This document shows, in pieces, positions 1 through 5,576 of a stretch of 8,926 nucleotides of DNA. The stretch covers positions 1 through 8,926 of the forward strand of contig JAHEGF010000132.1 of assembly GCA_024645155.1 (NCBI GenBank). Direction: 5' to 3'. The DNA is from Phyllobacteriaceae bacterium. GTDB taxonomy: Bacteria; Pseudomonadota; Alphaproteobacteria; Rhizobiales; Rhizobiaceae. Numbering within the stretch: position 1 is the stretch's first letter; each line of letters starts with the position of its first letter. Under the pieces are notes generated by a model. That model was given only the letters and a program-made list of their open reading frames with translations. It was not told the origin of the DNA and made no database searches. The translations under genes were made by a program, and so were the position numbers.

Positions 1-82
1 GGTGACGGACGACTATGTCCAGCTGAAAGGTGTTGGCCAGAAGGTGGATATCAGCCGTATCGCGGTTGATCGGGCCGATTGA
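1..82 (+). CDS. C-terminal end of an unidentified protein (5' end outside window)
   Basis: An open frame (codons from base 2) runs in from the left edge and stops at TGA 80-82. It encodes the last 26 residues of a protein, ending ...VDISRIAVDRAD. The fragment is hydrophilic with no recognisable motif, so I do not assign a function. It converges on the tRNA-Ser gene, with 25 nt between its stop and the tRNA CCA end. It could be a chance open frame, since only 27 codons are visible, but its position and the sensible codon use favour a real gene end. Confidence 0.5.
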   Translation, partial: VTDDYVQLKGVGQKVDISRIAVDRAD

Positions 83-107
83 CCGTATGCGGCAGCCGTT
101 GCCGAAA

Positions 108-197
108 TGGCGGAGAGAGAGGGATTCGAACCCTCGAGACGGTTCCCCGCCTACACACTTTCCAGGCGTGCGCCTTCGACCACTCGGCCACCTCTCC
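108..197 (-). tRNA. tRNA-Ser, anticodon GGA
   Basis: Read on the minus strand from 197, the sequence folds as a class II tRNA. The acceptor GGAGAGG pairs with TCTCTCC (one G-T pair). The D-arm is GCCGAGTGG..., the anticodon loop has the core TGGAAA (anticodon GGA), and the long variable arm is typical of tRNA-Ser. The T-arm is GAGGG-TTCGAAT-CCCTC and the discriminator is G at 111. The CCA end is encoded at 110-108. GGA reads UCC and UCU serine codons. No split or duplicated 3' end was seen that would mark an integrated element. Confidence 0.97.
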
Positions 198-230
198 TCA
201 TACACCGGCCCTTCAGGGCGGCGCGACACT

Positions 231-259
231 CATCTAGTCGAAGCCGCACCGTTTTCCAA
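231..259 (-). promoter_or_regulatory. Candidate sigma-70-type promoter for tRNA-Ser
   Basis: On the minus strand, TTGGAA (259-254) is followed after exactly 17 nt by TAGATG (236-231). This would start transcription near 224, about 26 nt before the tRNA 5' end. The match to TTGACA/TATAAT is partial, so this rests on spacing and position. Confidence 0.35.
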
Positions 260-317
260 GCTGCAAATCTTCAAAATTGCCGGTAACGGCCTTTTGACCC
301 GAAGATTGGACAAACAA

Positions 318-346
318 TTGCCGCAACGTTCCGCACGGCCTATGTA
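318..346 (+). promoter_or_regulatory. Candidate promoter for the membrane protein-msrA unit
   Basis: TTGCCG (318-323) and TATGTA (341-346) are separated by 17 nt and lie about 35 nt upstream of the ATG at 382. The TTG of the -35 and the CTATGT context of the -10 resemble relaxed alphaproteobacterial housekeeping promoters. Each hexamer matches the consensus at only about half its positions. Confidence 0.33.
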
Positions 347-381
347 GGGGAAGACCTAACGATCGCTGGTGAAAGGCCGTC

Positions 382-705
382 ATGATCAAGTTCCTGTTCC
401 GGTTTATGGGCCTGTTTCTTCTGGCTGTTGCCGTCATCCTTGCAGTAATCGATGCGACACGTTCGGTTGCCGCTTCCGAACTGGTGATGACGCCGCTTGG
501 CCAAAGCTGGTTTGCTGTATCGCCCTCGACGATCAATCTCGCCCAGGCGCTTGTCCAGCGCTACACGCTGCCAGTGATCTGGGATCCTGCTATTGTCTGG
601 GTGCTTACCATGCCCGGATTCACCGTATTTGCCGTTTTGGCGGTTTTGTTCCTGCAGATAGGAACGCGCCGGCGCAAGCGCGGCATACAAATCAAAAGTG
701 CCTGA
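382..705 (+). CDS. Small two-helix inner-membrane protein, function unknown
   Basis: The 107-residue product has a hydrophobic segment at about residues 5-25 and a second at about 72-94, followed by a basic tail (RRRKR, 96-100). This suggests a hairpin with both ends in the cytoplasm and a loop of roughly 45 residues in the periplasm. The loop contains LVMTPLGQSWFAVSP and an NLAQALVQRY stretch. I recall similar uncharacterised proteins in Rhizobiales but know no function. The start is supported by AAAGG at 372-376, five nt before the ATG. msrA begins 28 nt after its stop in the same direction, so the two are probably co-transcribed. A role beside MsrA in envelope or oxidative stress is guesswork. 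Confidence 0.82.
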   Translation: MIKFLFRFMGLFLLAVAVILAVIDATRSVAASELVMTPLGQSWFAVSPSTINLAQALVQRYTLPVIWDPAIVWVLTMPGFTVFAVLAVLFLQIGTRRRKRGIQIKSA

Positions 706-733
706 CAGGACCGGCACAAAGGGAGCACTAGTC

Positions 734-1393
734 ATGTTTTTTCTGAGCGACATGTTGAACCGGAAACTCAAACTGCCGAAGCGGGAAGACGCCTTGCCCG
801 GCAGGGACGCGGCCATTCCTACAGCTGAAAGGCATTTCGTGTCGAAGCACCCGCTAAAGGGGCCGTTCCCGGAAAACAGCGAGACTGCCTATTTTGGCAT
901 GGGGTGCTTCTGGGGCGCCGAAAGGCTGTTCTGGCAGACACCCGGCGTGTGGGTTACGGCCGTCGGCTACCAGGGCGGCGTCACCCCCAATCCGACTTAC
1001 CAGGAAACGTGTACCGGCATGACTGGCCACGCCGAGGTCGTGATGGTGGTATTTGACCCGCAAACCGTGTCCTACGAGCAATTGCTGCGGATTTTCTGGG
1101 AAAGTCACGATCCGACACAAGGCATGCGCCAGGGAAACGACCAGGGCACGACCTATCGTTCGGCGATCTACACGACCACGCCGGAGCAGGCCGCAGCAGC
1201 CGGTTTTTCGCGTGACGCCTACCAGGAAGCGCTGACGGCAGCGGGCGGCAGAAAGATAACCACCGAAATCACCGAAGCCGGGCCTTTCTACTTTGCCGAA
1301 CAGGAACATCAACAGTACCTGGCAAAGAACCCTGGCGGCTATTGCGGACTGAAGGGAACCGGCGTTGCCTGTGCCACTGCGGCAGACCAATAA
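734..1393 (+). CDS. msrA: Peptide-methionine (S)-S-oxide reductase MsrA
   Basis: MsrA reduces the S-epimer of methionine sulfoxide, free or in proteins, with electrons recycled through thioredoxin, and so repairs oxidised proteins in the cytoplasm. The 219-residue product carries the signature GMGCFWGAERLFW with the catalytic Cys at residue 58. It also has the family core GYQGG, YEQLLRIFWESHDPTQ and YRSAIY, and an end of YCGLKGTGVACA that supplies two recycling cysteines (204 and 213), like the two C-terminal cysteines of E. coli MsrA. Length matches the E. coli-type enzyme and there is no signal peptide. The frame is open back to an ATG at 698, but I chose ATG 734 because AAAGGGAG (718-725) sits 8 nt before it and 698 would overlap the upstream gene. 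It is probably the second gene of a two-gene unit. Confidence 0.97.
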   Translation: MFFLSDMLNRKLKLPKREDALPGRDAAIPTAERHFVSKHPLKGPFPENSETAYFGMGCFWGAERLFWQTPGVWVTAVGYQGGVTPNPTYQETCTGMTGHAEVVMVVFDPQTVSYEQLLRIFWESHDPTQGMRQGNDQGTTYRSAIYTTTPEQAAAAGFSRDAYQEALTAAGGRKITTEITEAGPFYFAEQEHQQYLAKNPGGYCGLKGTGVACATAADQ

Positions 1394-1561
1394 GGATCGC
1401 CTTACGCAGCGGTATCAATTTTGTGGGTGATATTTTCTCGCGCCCATGCCAGACTACCGTCCAAGTGGGGGCAATGCAGTTCCCGCTGCAACCGATTGGT
1501 GCACCGGATAACGGTCTGTGCCAGACGCAAATAACAAACGTAACCAACAGGGTTAGACACC

Positions 1562-2551
1562 ATGAAGCGTATAGTTCTTGGTCTATTGACCGCCACGGTA
1601 ATGGCAACCACGGCCTTGGCCGCGGACATCAAACCGGCAATCATCTATGATCTTGGCGGCAAGTTCGACAAATCATTCAACGAATCCGCCTTTAATGGCG
1701 CCGAGAAATTCAAAACCGAAACCGGCATCGAATACCGCGAATTCGAAATACAAAACGACGCCCAGCGCGAGCAGGCACTGCGCAAGTTCGCACAGGACGG
1801 CAACGATCCAGTCGTCATGGCCGGATTTTCTTGGGCAGCAGCTCTGGAAAAAGTCGCTACCGAATTCCCCGATACCAAGTTTGCGATCATCGACATGGTC
1901 GTTGACAAGCCCAATGTCCGTTCAGTTGTCTACAATGAACATGAAGGCTCCTACCTGGTAGGCATCATGGCTGCGATGGCTTCCGCGTCGAAAAAGGTCG
2001 GTTTCATCGGCGGCATGGACATTCCGCTGATCCGCAAATTCGGCTGCGGATATGTCGGTGGCGCCAAATCCGCCGGCGCGACGGAAGTGTTGCAGAACAT
2101 GACCGGTGATACCCCGGCAGCATGGAACGATCCCACCAAGGGCGGCGAAATCGCCAAATCGCAGATTTCGCAAGGCGCTGATGTCATCTACGCAGCCGCA
2201 GGCGGTACCGGCGTCGGTGTCCTTCAGGCAGCCGCAGACGAAGGCAAGCTTGGTATCGGTGTTGACTCAAACCAGAACGGTCTTCAGCCGGGCAAGGTCC
2301 TGACATCGATGCTGAAACGCGTCGACGTTGCCGTCTACAATGCATTCATGGATGCAAAGAATGACGCGTTCTCCACCGGCTTCAATGTGCTGGGCCTGAA
2401 GGAAGGCGGCGTTGACTATGCCATGGACGACAACAACAAGAGCCTTGTCAGCGACGAAATGAAGTCGGCCGTGGAAGAAGCCAAGGCAAAGATCATTGCC
2501 GGCGAAGTCAAGGTCCACGATTTCATGTCCGACGAGAACTGCCCATACTGA
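1562..2551 (+). CDS. BMP-family (PnrA/Med-like) periplasmic nucleoside-binding protein
   Basis: This is the substrate-binding protein of a BMP-type ABC importer; characterised members (T. pallidum PnrA, for example) bind purine or other nucleosides. The 329-residue product starts with a signal peptide with probable cleavage after ALA at residue 20. No lipobox Cys is present, so a soluble periplasmic form is likely. Family hallmarks follow: IIYDLGGKFDKSFNESAFNG (27-46) matching the DxGxxxDKSFN ligand-site motif, a GFSW segment (88-91), VGFIGGMDIPLIRKF (146-160), GVGVLQAA (217-224) and GIGVDSNQ (231-238), then LTSMLKRVDVAVYN. Two cysteines (162 and 327) could form a disulfide. AGGG at 1549-1552 lies 9 nt before the ATG. 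No ATPase or permease gene adjoins it, which is unusual for the family. The 168-nt leader shows no convincing promoter or riboswitch. A terminator closes the gene. Confidence 0.93.
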   Translation: MKRIVLGLLTATVMATTALAADIKPAIIYDLGGKFDKSFNESAFNGAEKFKTETGIEYREFEIQNDAQREQALRKFAQDGNDPVVMAGFSWAAALEKVATEFPDTKFAIIDMVVDKPNVRSVVYNEHEGSYLVGIMAAMASASKKVGFIGGMDIPLIRKFGCGYVGGAKSAGATEVLQNMTGDTPAAWNDPTKGGEIAKSQISQGADVIYAAAGGTGVGVLQAAADEGKLGIGVDSNQNGLQPGKVLTSMLKRVDVAVYNAFMDAKNDAFSTGFNVLGLKEGGVDYAMDDNNKSLVSDEMKSAVEEAKAKIIAGEVKVHDFMSDENCPY

Positions 2552-2577
2552 CCGGCACTCTCCGGTCTTGAGAAACG

Positions 2578-2606
2578 GCCGCCGGTGTCAGCGTCGGCGG
2601 CTTTTT
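2578..2606 (+). terminator. Rho-independent terminator of the BMP gene
   Basis: A GC-rich 10-bp stem (2578-2587 with 2592-2601, including two G-T pairs) closes a TCAG tetraloop and is followed directly by TTTTT (2602-2606). It lies 26 nt after the stop codon. Read on the other strand the hairpin is followed by CGTTTCT, so it may also weakly terminate the slyX operon arriving from the right. A smaller 6-bp hairpin (GACCGG 2550-2555 with CCGGTC 2562-2567) overlaps the stop codon. Confidence 0.88.
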
Positions 2607-2623
2607 CATGGGCAGAATCGGTC

Positions 2624-2643
2624 GATGGTGCCGCAGCACCATC
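2624..2643 (-). terminator. Hairpin immediately downstream of slyX (possible transcript end)
   Basis: A perfect 8-bp inverted repeat (GATGGTGC / GCACCATC) encloses a 4-nt loop, 11 nt beyond the slyX stop. No U-tract follows on the minus strand, so it is not a textbook intrinsic terminator. It could stabilise the 3' end or act with Rho. Confidence 0.4.
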
Positions 2644-2654
2644 CATCTGGTGTG

Positions 2655-2861
2655 CTACCAGTGAGGCGGTTTTGTTGCGGGCGTTTCGGATTCCGCGTTT
2701 TCCTCGATTGCCTGTAGCCGAGCGGTCAGGCGGTCGACGGTTTGCCGCATCGATTCAAGGGATTTCCATAATCCGGTTGCGGTTTGTGCCATTTCCTCGT
2801 TGGCCCGCTCCAGTTCGGCAATACGGATTTCAAGTTCGGTGATGCGCTCTTCGGTAGTCAT
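2655..2861 (-). CDS. slyX: SlyX family protein
   Basis: The 68-residue product is almost entirely an amphipathic coiled coil. Heptad-like I/L spacing runs through TEERITELEIRIAELE and LESMRQTVDRLTARLQ to about residue 53, then a short tail ends in PPHW, close to the PPHY-type ending of SlyX proteins. SlyX is a small cytoplasmic protein of unknown biochemical role, first noted beside slyD in enterobacteria. Length and ending fit the family. Its ATG overlaps the thioesterase TGA in the 4-bp ATGA (2858-2861), so translation is probably coupled. It is the last gene of the minus-strand operon. Confidence 0.88.
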   Translation of the reverse strand: MTTEERITELEIRIAELERANEEMAQTATGLWKSLESMRQTVDRLTARLQAIEENAESETPATKPPHW

Positions 2862-3310
2862 GCCATCAATCCGGAAAGTGCGGTACGGAATGCCTCGTCG
2901 TGCGGTGCGGGTCTGCGGGTCCGGCGATCGACATAGACATGGATGAAAAACCCCTCTGCTGAGGCACTGTCCTCACCATTGCGGAACAGACCGACCTCAT
3001 ACCGTACCGAAGAGTTCCCCAACGAGGCGACCCTGAGGCCTGCATGGACAATGTCGGGAAAGCCCATCTCGGCAAAGTACCGGCAGCCTGTCTCAACCAC
3101 CAGGCCGATACGCGCACTCGCAGAAAGGTCGAGCAAACCTTTGTCGAGCAGCCAGCCATTGACCGCGGTGTCGAACAGCGAATAATGGACGACATTGTTC
3201 ATGTGACCATAAATGTCATTGTCCATCCAACGGGTTGGCAGGGTACGAAACGTCTTGTAGTCGGCGCGTTTAGCAGGCTGCATCCGCTTGCTGGTCATAG
3301 CTTCTTTCAC
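2858..3310 (-). CDS. Acyl-CoA thioesterase, 4HBT/YbgC-like hot-dog fold
   Basis: The 150-residue product is a single hot-dog-fold thioesterase domain, a family that hydrolyses acyl-CoA thioesters in the cytoplasm. The signature RWMDNDIYGHMNNVVHY lies at residues 27-43; D32 corresponds to the catalytic Asp of the 4-hydroxybenzoyl-CoA thioesterase family. The later strand blocks GLVVETGCRYFAEM and SVRYEVGLF are typical of the fold. The substrate cannot be read from sequence. The start is uncertain. A GTG at 3310 gives a GTGA overlap with the kinase stop (3307-3309), which fits this tightly packed operon. An ATG at 3298, preceded by AAAGAAG, would remove four residues, and an ATG at 3283 nine. 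The catalytic domain is intact in every case. slyX overlaps its stop downstream. Confidence 0.9.
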   Translation of the reverse strand: MKEAMTSKRMQPAKRADYKTFRTLPTRWMDNDIYGHMNNVVHYSLFDTAVNGWLLDKGLLDLSASARIGLVVETGCRYFAEMGFPDIVHAGLRVASLGNSSVRYEVGLFRNGEDSASAEGFFIHVYVDRRTRRPAPHDEAFRTALSGLMA

Positions 3311-5211
3311 AATCCAGGTTGCTGGCGCGGCAGTTTGAGGATGAACCTCGAACCATTGCGATAATCGGGATCAAGCTTGAGAGTACCATGATGGCTCTCA
3401 GCGATCTGACGGGCAAGCGCCAACCCGATCCCGGTGCCGGCATATTCCGTCTGATCGCTGTGCAACCTGTGGAAGATTCCGAATATCCAGTCTTCGTTGC
3501 GCGGATCGATACCGATTCCGTTGTCGGTTACCGACAGGTTGATGTCGACCAGTGTCTTGGTGCAGGAAATCGTGATTTCCGGGCTTGTTGCCAGCCGGTG
3601 GTACTTGATAGAGTTGCCAATGAGGTTTTGCATCAGGCTGACCAGAAGCTTATAGTTGCCAACCAGAACCGGAAGCGGTTCCGTGGTTATCCGCGCCGAA
3701 CTTTCATCGATTTGAGCCCATAACAGGCGTTTGGCATCCTCCACAACTTCGCCCATATCGACGGCATCCATTTCGATATCTTCATAGGCGATGCGCGAGT
3801 ATTCCAGCAGACCCTCGATCAACGTGGTCATGTCGTGTGCTACGGTTTTGATCTGGTTGGCGTAATCCGGGACCTTTTCCAGGCGGCCTGCGGCAATTTC
3901 CTTGCCCAGCGTATCGGCAAACATGGTGATATGGCGGATCGGCGATTTCAGGTCATGGGCGACGGTGGCGGAAAATTTTTGCAGTGCGGTGTTGCGTTTC
4001 TCAAGTTTGGCATTGCTGGCATCAAGTGCGCGGCGTGCGCGCACCAGATCGGAAATATCCCGGCCTACCGAAATGATCTCAACGGGATTACCGTCACCGT
4101 CAAACAGCTTCAGGTTCGACCACAGGAACCAGGTATCCTGATCCGGTTTGCCCATGGCTTGCTCGAAACTTGCCATCGGATTTTGCGGAGTCAGTTTTGC
4201 CAGGCCATTGCGTGTAAGTTCATGATCGCTTGACGGAATGAAGTCGAAAAATGACCGGCCGAGGACATCCTCAACCTGCAAGCCCAGGAAACCGCAATAT
4301 TTCCCGTTTGCATAGGTCAAGACAGTATCCGGAGTTGCCCGTGTCACCGCGTCCGGCATAGCCGCCATCAGAGTACGCAGTTCCTTTTCACTGGTCTCCA
4401 GATTGTCCTTGACCCTGGTCAGCGTTACCTCGTTCTGGCGTTCCCGTTCGGCAATCTCGATATCGGCAGTAACTTCGGTCTGCATACCGACGACAATGCG
4501 CGGATCGTGATCTGAAATTCGGCCAATCCCGCGTATCCATTTATCCTGACCGTCGCGGGACCGTATCGGAAAGGTGTGATCGATCTGCTCAATCGTGCCG
4601 AGCGACAGGGCGACAAACTGCTCGCGCACGGTTTCGCGATAATCGGGAAGGATGCATTCCACAAAATCATGGGCGGTTCTGTGCGGATCGAATGCGTCAA
4701 ATCCGTATATCGCATCGAGCGCCGGATCACGCTGGATTTCCCAACTGTCAAGGTTCATCGATGAAAAGCAGTGTTTGCCGATGTGGGCCGCGATTTCCAT
4801 CTTGTGGGCGTTGATTGCCTTTTCACTGATATCCGAAGCGAAAACCGCCAGCAGTGGCTGGTCGCGCGTACCGACATATTCGAAGCGGGCGCGGATCGGG
4901 TAAGTTGTGCCGACGCGGCGCCGGAAACTGCTGTCAATGTTTATAAACGCACCATTGCCGTCGAGCCGGTCAGTGATTTTTTTCAGTTCGGCCAAAGATA
5001 GGTCGGGGCAGATGTCGCAAATCGCCTTGCACATCAGACCGTCACGCGAATAGCCAAGGTTCATACAGGCAGCATGATTGACTAGGGCAATATTCCCGGT
5101 TCCGGAATGAATGACGAAAATTTCCTGCGCCGATCTTTCGAATATCCGTCCGAGAAGCCGGGCCGCCGCGTCACTGCCCGACAGCGATCGGTGATGTTGC
5201 GGTTTGTTCAT
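3307..5211 (-). CDS. Soluble sensor histidine kinase with three PAS domains
   Basis: The 634-residue product is the sensor kinase of a two-component system: it autophosphorylates on His and passes phosphate to a response regulator. No transmembrane stretch is visible, so sensing is probably cytoplasmic. Order: PAS-like domain at about 20-130 (ending AVFASDISE); a second, more divergent PAS at about 150-250; a short coiled coil at about 252-280; a third PAS at about 280-390 (AAMPDAVTRA ... VGRDISDLV); a HisKA dimerisation domain with H-box FSATVAHDLKSP, phospho-acceptor H419; and a HATPase_c domain with N-box LMQNLIGNSIKYH (N529, N533), G1 DNGIGIDP (563-570), F-box IFGIFHRLH and G2 GTGIGLALA (592-600). 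All catalytic boxes are intact and no receiver domain is fused. No cofactor-binding motif is evident, so the signal is unknown. ATG 5211 is chosen over an in-frame start at 5298 because of its strong ribosome-binding site. No response regulator lies in this window. Confidence 0.93.
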   Translation of the reverse strand: MNKPQHHRSLSGSDAAARLLGRIFERSAQEIFVIHSGTGNIALVNHAACMNLGYSRDGLMCKAICDICPDLSLAELKKITDRLDGNGAFINIDSSFRRRVGTTYPIRARFEYVGTRDQPLLAVFASDISEKAINAHKMEIAAHIGKHCFSSMNLDSWEIQRDPALDAIYGFDAFDPHRTAHDFVECILPDYRETVREQFVALSLGTIEQIDHTFPIRSRDGQDKWIRGIGRISDHDPRIVVGMQTEVTADIEIAERERQNEVTLTRVKDNLETSEKELRTLMAAMPDAVTRATPDTVLTYANGKYCGFLGLQVEDVLGRSFFDFIPSSDHELTRNGLAKLTPQNPMASFEQAMGKPDQDTWFLWSNLKLFDGDGNPVEIISVGRDISDLVRARRALDASNAKLEKRNTALQKFSATVAHDLKSPIRHITMFADTLGKEIAAGRLEKVPDYANQIKTVAHDMTTLIEGLLEYSRIAYEDIEMDAVDMGEVVEDAKRLLWAQIDESSARITTEPLPVLVGNYKLLVSLMQNLIGNSIKYHRLATSPEITISCTKTLVDINLSVTDNGIGIDPRNEDWIFGIFHRLHSDQTEYAGTGIGLALARQIAESHHGTLKLDPDYRNGSRFILKLPRQQPGL

Positions 5212-5217
5212 CCCCCG

Positions 5218-5223
5218 TCCTTT
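5218..5223 (-). promoter_or_regulatory. Ribosome-binding site fixing the kinase start
   Basis: AAAGGA on the minus strand lies 6 nt before the ATG at 5211, the best Shine-Dalgarno match around this gene. The possible start at 5298 adds 29 residues without domain character, so 5211 is preferred. Confidence 0.75.
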
Positions 5224-5321
5224 GGTACTAGGCGATGAAGCCCGAAATGATCCCACAGTCTTCAGGTCCGCACTGCCAATGAACCTGCCGTCTGCCAAAA
5301 TCCTTGCCCCGATTCCGGCCT

Positions 5322-5353
5322 GGCCTGAACGATATCAATCGCAGGCCTTTTTT
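5322..5353 (+). terminator. Orphan intrinsic terminator-like hairpin
   Basis: GGCCTG (5322-5327) pairs with CAGGCC (5342-5347). A two-base bulge (AA) leads to an inner CGAT/ATCG stem closing an ATCA loop, and TTTTTT (5348-5353) follows at once. This is the layout of an intrinsic terminator read left to right. No plus-strand gene ends upstream of it. It may end a short antisense or small RNA made across the kinase start, or insulate the protease from readthrough. Pairing and T-run are seen; function is inferred. Confidence 0.55.
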
Positions 5354-5543
5354 GAACCTAGCAAGCAATTGTAAAAAATGGGTTTCTGCCGATCTGGCTG
5401 AATTTTTCGGTGGCATAATTATTAGCAACTTTGAAAGTGTGACATTGACCACAGACCGGTCTTCTGCCGTTGGGTAAGTATTCGGTGGGGCAACGGGGCA
5501 TTCAGGCTCCTCGCTTCTTTCGACACTGCGAGAGTCCAACAGC

Positions 5544-5560
5544 ACGCGGCAACGCCGCGT
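5544..5560 (+). promoter_or_regulatory. GC-rich hairpin in the protease leader
   Basis: ACGCGGC-AAC-GCCGCGT forms a perfect 7-bp stem with a three-base loop. It ends 4 nt before the GGGAGA ribosome-binding site. In the mRNA it could tune ribosome access or stabilise the transcript. It has no T-run, so it is not an intrinsic terminator. Confidence 0.4.
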
Positions 5561-5564
5561 CGAT

Positions 5565-5570
5565 GGGAGA
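5565..5570 (+). promoter_or_regulatory. Ribosome-binding site fixing the protease start
   Basis: GGGAGA lies 6 nt before the ATG at 5577. A TTG two codons upstream (5571) is in frame but directly abuts this motif, so ATG 5577 is the better start. Confidence 0.7.
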
Positions 5571-5576
5571 TTGATC

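Larger units (their letters stand above)
5212..5576. other. Divergent intergenic region between kinase and protease genes
   Basis: These 365 nt hold no supported gene. They must contain the promoters of the leftward kinase operon and the rightward protease. I could not fit a convincing -35/-10 pair for either. Visible elements are a terminator-like hairpin (5322-5353), an AT-rich patch with the palindrome ATAATTAT (5415-5422), a short dyad ACTTT-G-AAAGT (5428-5438), the 10-bp perfect palindrome AGACCGGTCT (5453-5462) and a GC-rich hairpin (5544-5560). The palindromes could be operators, but this length of DNA yields some by chance. Confidence 0.7.

Noticed and set aside
108..197. tRNA-Ser as an integration site for a mobile element
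   Set aside because: No duplicated tRNA 3' end, integrase or change in gene style is visible nearby.
30..347. Plus-strand open frame of 105 codons
   Set aside because: It runs straight through the tRNA-Ser gene on the opposite strand and has no ribosome-binding site or protein-like motif.
854..1390. Long minus-strand open frame antisense to msrA
   Set aside because: It lies wholly inside a convincing msrA, and its composition (many R, C, H, G) is typical of the reverse frame of a GC-rich gene.
1394..1561. Riboswitch (for example purine) upstream of the BMP gene
   Set aside because: Only short chance dyads such as TGCAG...CTGCA are present, and no conserved riboswitch core was recognised.
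3319..3723. Plus-strand open frames inside the kinase gene (also 3835-4233)
   Set aside because: They are opposite the intact kinase domains, with no supporting start signal or recognisable product.
5445..5480. Protease promoter starting at TTGACC (5445-5450)
   Set aside because: No acceptable -10 lies at 16-19 nt spacing; the nearest T/A-rich hexamer is about 24 nt away.
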